The notes beneath the pieces were generated by a model, which saw nothing but the letters and a program-made list of their open reading frames with translations, made no database searches and was not told the origin of the DNA. A stretch of 64,000 bases of DNA. Source: Streptomyces soli. GTDB taxonomy: Bacteria; Actinomycetota; Actinomycetes; Streptomycetales; Streptomycetaceae. Where the stretch lies: positions 1 to 64,000 of the forward strand of contig NZ_RJVR01000309.1 of the NCBI RefSeq assembly GCF_003999195.1, read 5' to 3'. The position numbers and the translations under genes are program-made. Positions within the stretch are counted from its first letter, which is position 1. Every line of letters starts with the position of its first letter. Positions 43,276 to 52,187 of the stretch are shown piece after piece.

Positions 43276-43942
43276 AGCGGTCCTTGACGCGGTCCGCCAG
43301 CGGCCGCTGCTTGACGCGGGCCTTTGCCGGGGCCTTCGCGGGGGCCTTGGCGGGGGCCTCAACCGGCGCCTCCGGTACCCGATGCACCTTCCGCCCCAGC
43401 CACCTGCCCAGCACCACGTACCCCAGCAGCGCGCCGGTCGTGTTGAGGATGACGTCATCGATGTCGAAGGCCCTCCCCGTCACGATTGCGCCCTGCACCA
43501 GCTCGACCAGCAGCATCACCACAGCCGTGGTGAGCAGCACGCGGAACACGCCCCGCGCCTTCGGCGCCAGCACCGGCAGCAGCACCCCGAAGGGCACCCC
43601 CAGCAGCAGATTCCCGCCGACCTGGCGGAGTGCGCCCATGACGGTGTACTGCTGGAAGTACTGGCGCAGCGAAGCGCCGGGGTGCACGTTGGAGTGGGCG
43701 ATGCCCTTGGAGGCGTACGAGGGCTCGAGCGTCGCTCTGGCGAGGAGGGCGGCGAAGGCCACCATCAGGGCGAAAGCCACCGCCATCGACAGCCATCGCG
43801 CAAGTGCCGCCAGCGGTGATCGCCGGGCGGGCCCGGGCGTCCGGGACTTCCGGGTGGTCTTGCCGGCACCTGACGCCGGCTTTTCTCTTCGGACTCGCAA
43901 GGCTTGACGTGTCACGGGCAGACGACTACCCGCCCCCAACAT
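43238..43942 (-). CDS. VanZ-family membrane protein
   Basis: 234 aa from the ATG at 43942, which has GAGGTG 7 nt upstream. Helices include WLSMAVAFALMVAFAALLARATL, LRQVGGNLLLGVPFGVLLPVLAP, VFRVLLTTAVVMLLVELVQGAIV and VILNTTGALLGYVVLGRWLG. The GNLLLGVPFGVLLP and ELVQ...R.FDIDDVILNTTGALLGY blocks are VanZ signatures. The tail is a basic repeat APAKAPAKAPAKARVKQRP. Overlaps the helicase-associated gene by 38 bp at the convergent ends. Confidence 0.85.
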   Translation of the reverse strand: MLGAGSRLPVTRQALRVRREKPASGAGKTTRKSRTPGPARRSPLAALARWLSMAVAFALMVAFAALLARATLEPSYASKGIAHSNVHPGASLRQYFQQYTVMGALRQVGGNLLLGVPFGVLLPVLAPKARGVFRVLLTTAVVMLLVELVQGAIVTGRAFDIDDVILNTTGALLGYVVLGRWLGRKVHRVPEAPVEAPAKAPAKAPAKARVKQRPLADRVKDRFRRGRQPARQRP

Positions 43943-44040
43943 CCATACGCACCTCACGGGCCTCCGCCGATGGTGGACACTGGAGGCTTGTCCCGAATCG
44001 CGCGCACCGAGCGCAAACCGGAAACCGGAAGGGCGGCGGC

Positions 44041-45681
44041 GTGAACAACGGGCCCCTCATCGTCCAAAGCGACAAGACGCTACTTCTGGAGGTCGACCAC
44101 CCCCAGGCGGACGCCTGCCGCCGCGCCATCGCGCCCTTCGCCGAGCTGGAGCGTGCCCCCGAGCACATCCACACCTACCGGGTGACCCCGCTCGGCCTGT
44201 GGAACGCCCGCGCCGCGGGCCATGACGCCGAGCAGGTCGTCGACGCCCTCGTCGCGCACTCCCGCTACCCCGTCCCGCACGCCCTGCTGGTCGACGTCGC
44301 CGAGACGATGTCCCGCTACGGCCGCCTCACCATCGCCAAGCACCCCACCCACGGCCTGGTCCTGACCTCGACCGACCGCCCGGTGCTGGAGGAGATCCTC
44401 CGCTCGAAGAAGATCATCCCCCTCGTCGGCGCCCGGATCGACGCCGACACCGTCGCCGTCCATCCCTCCGAGCGCGGCCAGATCAAGCAGACCCTCCTCA
44501 AGCTCGGCTGGCCCGCCGAGGACCTCGCCGGTTACGTCGACGGGGAGGCCCATCCCATCGAGCTGGCCGAGGACGGCTGGGCCCTGCGCCCCTACCAGCA
44601 GCAGGCCGTCGAGGGCTTCTGGCACGGCGGCTCGGGCGTCGTGGTGCTGCCCTGCGGCGCCGGCAAGACGCTGGTCGGGGCGGGCGCGATGGCCACCGCC
44701 AAGGCCACGACCCTGATCCTGGTCACCAACACCGTCTCCGCCCGCCAGTGGAAGCACGAGCTGGTCAAGCGCACGTCACTCACCGAGGACGAGATCGGCG
44801 AGTACAGCGGTACGAAGAAGGAGATCCGGCCGGTCACCATCGCCACGTACCAGGTCCTCACCACCAAGCGGAAGGGCGTCTACTCGCACCTGGAGCTCTT
44901 CGACTCCCGCGACTGGGGCCTGATCGTCTACGACGAGGTGCATCTGCTGCCTGCCCCCGTCTTCAAGTTCACCGCCGATCTGCAGGCCCGGCGGCGGCTC
45001 GGCCTGACCGCGACCCTCGTACGCGAGGACGGCCGCGAGTCGGACGTCTTCTCGCTCATCGGGCCCAAGCGCTTCGACGCCCCCTGGAAGGAGATCGAGG
45101 CGCAGGGCTACATCGCGCCCGCCGACTGCGTCGAGGTCCGCGTCAATCTGACCGACGCGGAGCGGCTGGCGTACGCGACCGCCGAGACCGAGGAGAAGTA
45201 CCGCTACTGCGCCACGACGGCGACCAAGCGGAAGGTCACCGAGGCGCTGGTCGCCAAGCACATGGGCGAGCAGACGCTGGTCATCGGCCAGTACATCGAC
45301 CAGCTCGACGAGCTCGGCGAGCATCTGAACGCGCCGGTCATCAAGGGCGAGACCTCCAACGCACAGCGCGAGAAGCTGTTCGAGGCCTTCCGGCAGGGCG
45401 AGATCTCGGTGCTGGTCGTCTCGAAGGTCGCCAACTTCTCCATCGACCTGCCCGAGGCGACCGTCGCCATCCAGGTCTCCGGCACCTTCGGGTCCCGGCA
45501 GGAGGAGGCCCAGCGCCTCGGCCGTGTCCTGCGTCCGAAGGCCGACGGCCATGAGGCCCGCTTCTACTCGGTGGTCGCCCGCGACACCATCGACCAGGAC
45601 TTCGCCGCCCACCGGCAGCGCTTCCTGGCCGAGCAGGGGTACGCCTACCGGATCGTGGACGCCGACGAGCTGCTGGCCTGA
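44041..45681 (+). CDS. XPB/Ssl2-type DNA repair helicase
   Basis: 546 aa from the GTG at 44041 (GGAAGG upstream). A damage-recognition/Helicase_C_3-like N-terminal domain (residues 3-100) is followed by an SF2 core: RPYQQQAVEGFWHGGSGVVVLPCGAGKT (Q motif and Walker A), VYDEVHLLP (motif II, DEVH), GLTATLVREDG (motif III) and EEAQRLGRVLRPK (motif VI). It is a 3'-5' DNA translocase of the archaeal/actinobacterial XPB type. No Bax1-type nuclease gene adjoins it; the neighbour at 40834 shares its N-terminal domain instead. Confidence 0.93.
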   Translation: MNNGPLIVQSDKTLLLEVDHPQADACRRAIAPFAELERAPEHIHTYRVTPLGLWNARAAGHDAEQVVDALVAHSRYPVPHALLVDVAETMSRYGRLTIAKHPTHGLVLTSTDRPVLEEILRSKKIIPLVGARIDADTVAVHPSERGQIKQTLLKLGWPAEDLAGYVDGEAHPIELAEDGWALRPYQQQAVEGFWHGGSGVVVLPCGAGKTLVGAGAMATAKATTLILVTNTVSARQWKHELVKRTSLTEDEIGEYSGTKKEIRPVTIATYQVLTTKRKGVYSHLELFDSRDWGLIVYDEVHLLPAPVFKFTADLQARRRLGLTATLVREDGRESDVFSLIGPKRFDAPWKEIEAQGYIAPADCVEVRVNLTDAERLAYATAETEEKYRYCATTATKRKVTEALVAKHMGEQTLVIGQYIDQLDELGEHLNAPVIKGETSNAQREKLFEAFRQGEISVLVVSKVANFSIDLPEATVAIQVSGTFGSRQEEAQRLGRVLRPKADGHEARFYSVVARDTIDQDFAAHRQRFLAEQGYAYRIVDADELLA

Positions 45682-45851
45682 CGCTGCGGGTGTGTGCCGT
45701 CGGCGCCGAGCAGGACGACGCGGAAGACGGTGTCGGCGAAGATGCCTATCGCCCGGAGTGCGGTCCCGAGAAGGTGGGCGAGGTGGTGGCGGGCAGATTC
45801 CGGCCCGAGGGCCGAGCTGCCCCTTACGGGGGGAGTCATTGCGCTAGCCAT
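45645..45851 (-). CDS. Small conserved hypothetical protein with an amphipathic helix
   Basis: 68 aa from the ATG at 45851 (GGAG just upstream). ARHHLAHLLGTALRAIGIFADTVFRVVLLGADGTH is a convincing protein-like stretch, similar to other Streptomyces small proteins with a TAxRxIGxFxxxxFxVVxLG core. The C-terminal Ser-rich part overlaps the end of the convergent XPB gene by 37 bp and could be fortuitous. Function unknown. Confidence 0.45.
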   Translation of the reverse strand: MASAMTPPVRGSSALGPESARHHLAHLLGTALRAIGIFADTVFRVVLLGADGTHPQRQASSSSASTIR

Positions 45852-46115
45852 GTCTCCAATGTAGGAATTCGCCAGGTCCGAGCACATCCGTCCATGGGGG
45901 TAAAGACCGGTGCCCACTGCATCAGCCCATAGTCGGACAAGCGAAGGACCGGGATCAGCCTCAGGTCCACCCCGGAAAACCATTCGCTTATGCCGGGCCT
46001 GCCCGCGTAAGCTCTTCCGTCTTGCCGCCTCCCCTGCACGGGAGCGCCACCGACCGGACGGAAACCGGCCGGCTTCCCCGCCAGACCGCCATCGCGTACC
46101 GCCGGAGGCAAAGCC

Positions 46116-48209
46116 GTGCCCTCGCACGCCCCCACGTCCACAAGCACCGACGACCCAGCCGACCCCCTCGCCCGTGAGCGCGCCCATCTCTTGGGGTCGC
46201 GGGCCGCGCTGCGCGCGATGCGCGAGGACGCCGAAGCACTCGACATCCGGGATGTGACGGCGGGCTGGGTCGCCGCCGAGGTTCTGCAGCACCAGATCGA
46301 ACTGCGGATCAAGGCGCTCGCGGACCTCTCCCACACGCCGCTCTTCTTCGGCCGGCTGGACTACGTCCTTCACGACGCCGGCAACCGTTTCTACATCGGG
46401 CGGCGCCATGTCCACGACGCCGAGGGCGACCCGATGGTGGTCGACTGGCGCGCGCCGGTCTCCCAGCCCTTCTACCGGGCGTCCCGCAAGGATCCGCAGG
46501 ATGTCGCCTTGCGCCGCCGGTTCGGCTACACCAGCGGTGAGCTGACCGCGTACGAGGACGAGCACCTCACCGACCCGGCGGAGGCGGACACGACGAGCGC
46601 GCTGCTCCAGACGGAGATCGAGCGGCCGCGCGTCGGCCCGATGCGGGACATCGTGGCGACGATCCAGCCGGAGCAGGACGAGATCGTGCGTGCCGGTATC
46701 GGCGGCACGGTCTGTGTCCAGGGCGCCCCCGGCACCGGGAAGACGGCGGTGGGCCTGCACCGGGTGGCGTATCTGCTCTTCGCACACCGCGAGCGCCTGG
46801 CGCGCACCGGGACGCTGGTCATCGGTCCGAACGCGTCGTTCCTGAACTACATCGAGCAGGTGCTGCCCGCTCTCGGTGAGATCGGCATCAAGCAGGCCAC
46901 CGTCGACGACCTGGTCGCCCACGTGCCGGTCGGGGGCAGGGACACCGTGGCCGCCGGGCGCATCAAGGGCGACGCCCGGATGGCGGAGGTGCTGCGCAGG
47001 GCCGTACGATCCGGGATCCGGATGCCCACCGAGCCGGTGGTCGTGGTGCGCGGCTCACGACGCTGGCGCATCCCGGCGTACGAAATCGAGGAACTGGTCC
47101 GCGAGATGATGGACCGTGACATCCGCTACGGGGCCGCCCGCGAGGCGCTGCCGCAGCGGATCGCCCACGCCGTGCTCGTACGGATGGAGCAGTCCGGCGA
47201 GGCGCCCGACGACCGCGTGCAGGACGCGGTGGCCCGGAACGCGGCGGTGAAGGCCGCGGTGAAGGCGGTCTGGCCGCCGGTCGACCCGGCAAAAACGGTG
47301 CTCCGGCTGCTCTCCGACGCGGACTTCCTGGCGGAATGCGCGGACGGGATCCTCACCGAGGAGGAGCGGAAGGAGATCCTCTGGGCCAAACCGGCCAGAG
47401 GCCTGGCCTCCGCGCGCTGGTCCGCCGCCGACGCGGTGCTGGTCGACGAGGCGACGGATTTGGTCCAGCGCACGCACTCCCTCGGCCATGTCGTGCTCGA
47501 CGAGGCCCAGGACCTCTCGCCGATGCAGTACCGCGCCGTCGGCCGCCGCTGCTCGACGGGCTCCGCGACCGTCCTCGGCGACATCGCGCAGGGCACCACC
47601 CCCTGGGCCACCGCCACCTGGGAGGAGGCCCTCGCCCACCTCGGCAAGCCCGGCGCCGCTGTCGAGGAGCTGACCCGTGGCTTCCGCGTCCCGCGCTCCG
47701 TCATCGCGTACGCCTCCCGGCTGCTGCCCGCCATCGCCCCCGGCCTGACCGAGGCCACCTCCGTACGCGACAGCCCCGGCGACTTCTCCGTACGCGCCGT
47801 CCCCGTCGACGGCCTCGACGCGGCCGTCCTCGACGCCTGCCGCGACGCCCTCCGCCACGAGGGCTCCGTCGGCCTCATCGCCGCCGACGCCCGCATCCCC
47901 GCCCTCGCCGAAGCCCTCGCCGCCGAAGGGCTCGCCTGCCTCGCCCCCGGCGAGGAGACCTCGGCCGAGGCCCGGCTCACCCTGGTCCCCGCCACGCTCG
48001 CCAAGGGCCTCGAGTACGACTACGTCGTCCTGGACGAGCCCGCCGCCGTCGTCGACGGCGAACCCGACGAGCGCACCGGCCTGCGGCGCCTCTACGTCGC
48101 CCTCACCAGGGCCGTTTCCGGCCTCGCGGTCGTCCACGCCGCGCCGCTACCGGAGCAACTCAGCAACCTCAACGCGGCGGCCGACGGGGAGCCGGGCACG
48201 GCGGTGTAG
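46116..48209 (+). CDS. HelD-family RNA-polymerase-associated ATPase/helicase
   Basis: 697 aa with a GTG start at 46116 and GGAGG 8 nt upstream. The N-terminal coiled coil (DPLARERAHLLGSRAALRAMREDAEALD) inserts into RNA polymerase in HelD proteins. Next comes a UvrD/Rep-like core: Walker A QGAPGTGKTAVGLHR (around residue 209), Walker B HVVLDEAQDLSPMQYRAVGRR and motif VI LYVALTRAVSGLAVVHA. HelD removes RNA polymerase from DNA and recycles it; a Streptomyces member (HelR) also confers rifamycin tolerance. I see no rifamycin-associated element upstream. Confidence 0.9.
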   Translation: MPSHAPTSTSTDDPADPLARERAHLLGSRAALRAMREDAEALDIRDVTAGWVAAEVLQHQIELRIKALADLSHTPLFFGRLDYVLHDAGNRFYIGRRHVHDAEGDPMVVDWRAPVSQPFYRASRKDPQDVALRRRFGYTSGELTAYEDEHLTDPAEADTTSALLQTEIERPRVGPMRDIVATIQPEQDEIVRAGIGGTVCVQGAPGTGKTAVGLHRVAYLLFAHRERLARTGTLVIGPNASFLNYIEQVLPALGEIGIKQATVDDLVAHVPVGGRDTVAAGRIKGDARMAEVLRRAVRSGIRMPTEPVVVVRGSRRWRIPAYEIEELVREMMDRDIRYGAAREALPQRIAHAVLVRMEQSGEAPDDRVQDAVARNAAVKAAVKAVWPPVDPAKTVLRLLSDADFLAECADGILTEEERKEILWAKPARGLASARWSAADAVLVDEATDLVQRTHSLGHVVLDEAQDLSPMQYRAVGRRCSTGSATVLGDIAQGTTPWATATWEEALAHLGKPGAAVEELTRGFRVPRSVIAYASRLLPAIAPGLTEATSVRDSPGDFSVRAVPVDGLDAAVLDACRDALRHEGSVGLIAADARIPALAEALAAEGLACLAPGEETSAEARLTLVPATLAKGLEYDYVVLDEPAAVVDGEPDERTGLRRLYVALTRAVSGLAVVHAAPLPEQLSNLNAAADGEPGTAV

Positions 48210-48345
48210 GTGACCCATACGTCGAGTATCGCCCGGGCCCAGCCTGGTACTGGCAGACCCCGGCTGGACCGGGCCTGGTCCGTGCGGCCTCGGGAGGGAA
48301 GTGTGATGCTCGAAGCATCTGCTCCCGACGGAGGAAGATCACGAA

Positions 48346-49359
48346 ATGAAGCGCAGGATTCTGGGCGGCACCGGCATCTCGGTGAGCGAGTACGCGCTCG
48401 GCGCGATGATGTTCGGCCCGTGGGGCAATCCGGACCACGACGACTCGGTGCGGATCATCCATACGGCCCTGGACGCTGGCATCAACTTCGTCGACACGGC
48501 CGACATCTACAGCGCGGGCGAGTCCGAGGTGATCGTCGGCAAGGCGCTGAAGGGCGGCCGGCGTGACGGCGTCGTCCTCGCCACGAAGTTCCACAACCCC
48601 ATGGGCGAGGACCCCAACACCGGTGGCAACTCCCGGCGCTGGATCATGCGGGCGGTCGAGGACAGCCTCCGCCGCCTCGGCACCGACTACATCGACCTCT
48701 ACCAGGTCCACCGCCCCGACCCCACCACCGACATCGACGAGACCCTCTCCGCTCTCTCCGACCTCGTACGGTCCGGCAAAGTGCGCGCCATCGGCTCCTC
48801 CACCTTCCCCGCCGACCACATCGTCGAGGCCCAATGGACAGCCGAACGGCGCGGCCACATCCGCTTCCGCACCGAGCAGCCGCCGTACTCCATCCTCGCC
48901 CGCGGCATCGAGGCCAACGTCCTCCCCGCCGCCCAGCGCTACGGCATGGGGGTCCTAACCTGGGGCCCCCTCAGCGCCGGCTGGCTGTCCGGCCGCGACG
49001 TCACCGCCGGCACGGGGCGCTCCGCGCTGGAGCAGCAGAAGTTCGACGTGACGGTGCCGGAGAACGCACGCAAGCTTGAGGCTGTCGCCGGGCTCAAGAA
49101 GGTCGCGGCGGATGCGGGGCTTCCGCTCACCCATCTCGCCACCGCCTTCGTCCGTGCCCACCCCGCCGTCACCTCCGTCATCATCGGCCCCCGCACGGCC
49201 GACCAACTCACCGACCTCCTCGCCGGAGCCGACGTCACCCTCGACTCCGCCACCCTCGACCGCATCGACGCCATCGTCCCTCCCGGCACCGACCTCAACC
49301 CCGCCGACAACTACTACGTGCCGCCGGCGTTGAGCGACGCGTCGCAGCGGCGCCGTTAG
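48346..49359 (+). CDS. Aldo/keto reductase
   Basis: 337 aa. GGAGG lies 11 nt upstream of the ATG. The AKR tetrad is present: Asp/Tyr in NFVDTADIYSAGE, Lys in VVLATKFHN and His in YQVHRPDP, although the last is QVHRPD rather than the usual QxHxxD spacing. NADPH segments SVIIGPRTADQL and LTWGPLSAGWLSG follow. The fold is closest to general stress-type reductases. It is separated from convergent murQ by a G-rich hairpin. Confidence 0.92.
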   Translation: MKRRILGGTGISVSEYALGAMMFGPWGNPDHDDSVRIIHTALDAGINFVDTADIYSAGESEVIVGKALKGGRRDGVVLATKFHNPMGEDPNTGGNSRRWIMRAVEDSLRRLGTDYIDLYQVHRPDPTTDIDETLSALSDLVRSGKVRAIGSSTFPADHIVEAQWTAERRGHIRFRTEQPPYSILARGIEANVLPAAQRYGMGVLTWGPLSAGWLSGRDVTAGTGRSALEQQKFDVTVPENARKLEAVAGLKKVAADAGLPLTHLATAFVRAHPAVTSVIIGPRTADQLTDLLAGADVTLDSATLDRIDAIVPPGTDLNPADNYYVPPALSDASQRRR

Positions 49360-49413
49360 CGAAGGTTTGGGGAAGAGCCCCCTGGTTTCGGGAAGGGGCG
49401 GGGTGGTGGGGGT

Positions 49414-49473
49414 CCTCTCCCCCAGACTCCGTCCGGGGGGGACCCCCACCCAGACGAAGGTCTGGGGGAGAGG
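49414..49473. terminator. G-rich repeat hairpin between the reductase and murQ
   Basis: CCTCTCCCCCAGAC (49414-49427) and GTCTGGGGGAGAGG (49460-49473) form a 14-bp perfect stem; the inner part holds GGGGGACCCCC. It ends directly at the murQ stop codon and comprises the same repeat modules as elsewhere, here apparently serving as a bidirectional terminator. Confidence 0.65.
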
Positions 49474-50385
49474 TCAACGCACCGCGGACGCCAGCGCGGC
49501 CCGCAGATGGCCACCCGCGTCCGCCAGCAGACGCGCGGCCGTGGGGCCGTCAACTCCGCCCAGGACAACCAGGATCGCCGGCTTGACCTCACCGCCCGTG
49601 GCGGCGAGCGCCGCCTCGACGGCCTCCGCCCCCGCCCCCGTCGCGAGGGCGACAATCCGCCGCGACCGGGCCCGAAGCTTCTCGTTGGAGGCCCGCACGT
49701 CGACCATCAAATTCCCGTACGTCTTCCCCAGCCGGATCATCGTGATGGTCGAAAGCATGTTGAGGACCAGCTTCTGCGCCGTTCCGGCCTTCAACCGCGT
49801 TGACCCCGTGAGGAATTCGGGCCCGACGACGACCTCGATGCCGTGCTCGGCGGCAGCCGCCAGCGCGGAGCCCGCGTTGCACGAAACCCCCACCGTCAGA
49901 GCGCCGAGGGCGCGGGCGTGCTCGACGGCGCCGACGGCGTAGGGCGTGCGGCCGGACGCGGCGACGCCGACGACCGTGTCGTCGGGGGTCAGCTTGAGCT
50001 CGTCGAGGTCGGCGGCGGCGAGCGCCTTGCTGTCCTCGGCTCCTTCGACGGAGGAGACCATGGCGGAGGGGCCGCCCGCGATGAGCCCGAGGACCTGCTC
50101 GGGCGGGGTGTTGAAGGTGGGCGGGCATTCGCTCGCGTCGAGGACGCCGAGGCGGCCCGCCGTGCCGGCACCGGCGTAGACGAGGCGGCCACCGCGGGAC
50201 ATGCGGGCGGCGATGGCGTCGATCGCGGCGGCGATGGCGGGGAGTTGCGCGGCGACCGCGGCCGGGACGCCGGCGTCCTCGGCGTTCATGAGGCGGGCGA
50301 TCTCCAGCGTGGGCTGCCGGTCGATCTCGGCGAGCTCGGGGCGGAAGGCCTCGGTGGTCAGGGCGGCGAAGGCGTCGTCCGTCAT
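49474..50385 (-). CDS. murQ: N-acetylmuramic acid 6-phosphate etherase
   Basis: MurQ removes lactate from MurNAc-6-phosphate to give GlcNAc-6-phosphate in cell-wall recycling. 303 aa. The SIS domain carries GGRLVYAGAGTAGRLGVLDASECPPTF, with the conserved catalytic Glu, and VVGVAASGRTPYAVGAVE. The start overlaps the RpiR gene (ATGA). The first codons MTDDAFAALTTEAFRPELAEIDRQPTLEI are typical. Preceded by its own regulator, it forms a two-gene operon. Confidence 0.94.
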   Translation of the reverse strand: MTDDAFAALTTEAFRPELAEIDRQPTLEIARLMNAEDAGVPAAVAAQLPAIAAAIDAIAARMSRGGRLVYAGAGTAGRLGVLDASECPPTFNTPPEQVLGLIAGGPSAMVSSVEGAEDSKALAAADLDELKLTPDDTVVGVAASGRTPYAVGAVEHARALGALTVGVSCNAGSALAAAAEHGIEVVVGPEFLTGSTRLKAGTAQKLVLNMLSTITMIRLGKTYGNLMVDVRASNEKLRARSRRIVALATGAGAEAVEAALAATGGEVKPAILVVLGGVDGPTAARLLADAGGHLRAALASAVR

Positions 50386-51293
50386 CGGGCGTGGTTCCTC
50401 CGGGGGGTGTGGCGGTGCGCCAGCGCTTCGTACGACGCGGACAGGGCCGGGGCCGCGGTGTCGTACGTGCGCTGCGCGACGCCGATGAACAGGCAGTCCA
50501 CGACCAGGAGTTGGCTGGTCCGGCTGGACATGGCGGCCGGCCGCAGCTCGCTCTCTCGGGAGGTGGAGGTGGTGAGGACGTGGTCGGCGTACTGGGTGAC
50601 CGCGCCGTCGGGGCGGCCGGTGACGGCGATGGTGGTGGCGCCGTGGTCGAAGGCGACGCGCAGCGGCTCGATGACGTCGTGCGTGTTGCCGGAGTGGGTG
50701 ATCGCGACGGCGACGTCCCCCGGCCGGAGCTGCACGGCGTTGGTGACGGCGAGGTGCGGGTCGTTGTGCGCGTGGGCTATCCGGCCGATCCGCAGCAGCT
50801 TCTGGACCAGGTCCTGGGCGACGAGGCTGGACGCGCCGATGCCGTAGACGTCGGTGCGGCGTGCAGTGGCCAGGGCGCCGACGGCCGCTTCGAGCTGGGC
50901 GAGGTCGAGCTGGGCGGCGGTGTCGGCGAGGCACTGCTGCTCGTCGTGGGCCAGCTTGGCCACGACGCTGGGCAACGGGTCGTCCACGGCTATGTTCGCC
51001 GTGACGGCGGCCGGCGCGCCCGCCGCCTGCTGGGCGGCCAGTGCGGCGAGGGCGAGCCGCAGATCGCGGTAGCCGGGGTAGCCCAGCAGCCGCGCGGTGC
51101 GCACGACGGTCGCCTCGCTGGTGCCGGTGCGGGTGGCGAGGGCGGTGACGGTCAGCTTCGCGCAGCCGGCCGGGTCTCCGGCCACGGCCTCGGCGACGCG
51201 GTGCATCGAGCGGGTCATGGACGGCGCGAGCGTCCGGAACTTGGCGGCCAGCGCCCCACTGCCACTGAAGGTTTCCTTCATGAGCTCAGTCAC
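50382..51293 (-). CDS. MurR/RpiR-family transcriptional regulator
   Basis: 303 aa with a GTG start at 51293. An N-terminal HTH_6 domain (MTRSMHRVAEAVAGDPAGCAKLTVTALATRTGTSEATVVRTARLLGY) is followed by a SIS sugar-phosphate-binding domain (VYGIGASSLVAQDLVQKLLRIG; AITHSGNTHDVIEPLR). It probably senses MurNAc-6-P or GlcNAc-6-P and controls murQ, which it precedes with a 4-bp overlap. Confidence 0.93.
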   Translation of the reverse strand: MTELMKETFSGSGALAAKFRTLAPSMTRSMHRVAEAVAGDPAGCAKLTVTALATRTGTSEATVVRTARLLGYPGYRDLRLALAALAAQQAAGAPAAVTANIAVDDPLPSVVAKLAHDEQQCLADTAAQLDLAQLEAAVGALATARRTDVYGIGASSLVAQDLVQKLLRIGRIAHAHNDPHLAVTNAVQLRPGDVAVAITHSGNTHDVIEPLRVAFDHGATTIAVTGRPDGAVTQYADHVLTTSTSRESELRPAAMSSRTSQLLVVDCLFIGVAQRTYDTAAPALSASYEALAHRHTPRRNHAR

Positions 51294-51344
51294 AGGGTGA
51301 AAGATATTTTCGAAGGCCCGCGAGCGTCAAGGGACAATGGAGGC

Positions 51345-51704
51345 ATGAACCTGGACGGCGCACCGGAACGCGCTCTGCACACCGCCCGCGCACTCATCCT
51401 GGCCGACCTCGCCGCGGCGGACGTCGCCGACGCCGAGGTCGTCTCGCTGGTCGAGGACGCTGTCGCGCAGCGACGCTGGTGGGTCGAGCAGTGGCCGGAC
51501 GGCGCGGAATTCGTCGCCTCCCTGATCGCACAGGACGTACAGGACGCCCTCCTGGAGCGGTACGGCCGCTGGCCGGTCTGCCCGCTCTGCGAGAGCCCGC
51601 ACGCGCTGGCCGTCGAACCCGAGCTGGGCCCGGACCCGCACTGGGTGTGCGAGGCGGCCGGGGCGGTCGTCGCGCCCGTGGGCGCCCTGAAGGGGGCCCT
51701 GTAA
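51345..51704 (+). CDS. Conserved hypothetical protein with a C-x2-C pair
   Basis: 119 aa from the ATG at 51345, with GGAG just upstream; the frame is also open upstream but that part is antisense to the regulator. Helical N-terminal 75 residues (ARALILADLAAADVADAEVVSLVEDAV) are followed by RWPVCPLCESPHALAVEPELGPDPHWVCEA, a CPxCxxxxH ... C zinc-ribbon-like end. It is co-directional with the DUF4031 gene 5 bp downstream. Function unknown. Confidence 0.7.
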   Translation: MNLDGAPERALHTARALILADLAAADVADAEVVSLVEDAVAQRRWWVEQWPDGAEFVASLIAQDVQDALLERYGRWPVCPLCESPHALAVEPELGPDPHWVCEAAGAVVAPVGALKGAL

Positions 51705-51709
51705 AGCCG

Positions 51710-51985
51710 ATGGCCCTGTACATCGATCCGCCGACCTGGCCCGGCCACGGCCGGATGTGGTCACACCTCGTCAGCGACGTCTCGTACGACGAGCTGCACG
51801 CCTTCGCCGCCCGCATCGGCGCGCCCCGCAGGGCCTTCGAGCGCGACCACTACGACGTGCCGAGCGACCGCTACGTCACCGCCGTCGCCGAGGGCGCGAT
51901 CGAGGTCGGCAGTAAGGAGCTGCTGCGCAGGCTCACCGAGGCGGGACTGCGCCGCCCCAAGCGGGACTTCTTCCCCCGGGCCTGA
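51710..51985 (+). CDS. DUF4031 family protein
   Basis: 91 aa: MALYIDPPTWPGHGRMWSHLVSDVSYDELHAFAARIGAPRRAFERDHYDVPSDRY is the conserved signature, with a DPPxWPxHGRxWSHLxSD start and a HYDVP motif. Found in many actinobacteria as a short soluble protein; the conserved His and Asp may bind a metal. Only 5 bp separate it from the preceding gene. Confidence 0.85.
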   Translation: MALYIDPPTWPGHGRMWSHLVSDVSYDELHAFAARIGAPRRAFERDHYDVPSDRYVTAVAEGAIEVGSKELLRRLTEAGLRRPKRDFFPRA

Positions 51986-52080
51986 ACCGGACCTGACGAC
52001 CCCAATCCGAGCCGCATACCGCGGTGCACGCCACCCGGCCCGACGACGAGGAGATCGATCTGCTCGCGGGCCGCCGCTGC

Positions 52081-52110
52081 CCCCGTCTCGCACAACGCCG
52101 CGAGACGGGG
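52081..52110 (+). terminator. Terminator hairpin after the DUF4031 gene
   Basis: CCCCGTCTCGC (52081-52091) pairs perfectly with GCGAGACGGGG (52100-52110) around an 8-nt loop. It lies about 95 bp after the DUF4031 stop codon. An in-frame run here of 50 codons (from 52024) has no other support. Confidence 0.65.
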
Positions 52111-52187
52111 CTCGCCTCCATCGTCCAGAAGGGCCTGCACCGCGACCCCACCGGCATCGACGGCGGCAGTACGCGAGCGGGCCGGCC

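Noticed and set aside
45852-46115. Rifamycin-associated element upstream of the HelD-type gene
   Set aside because: No inverted repeat of the described length or core was found in the 264-bp leader.
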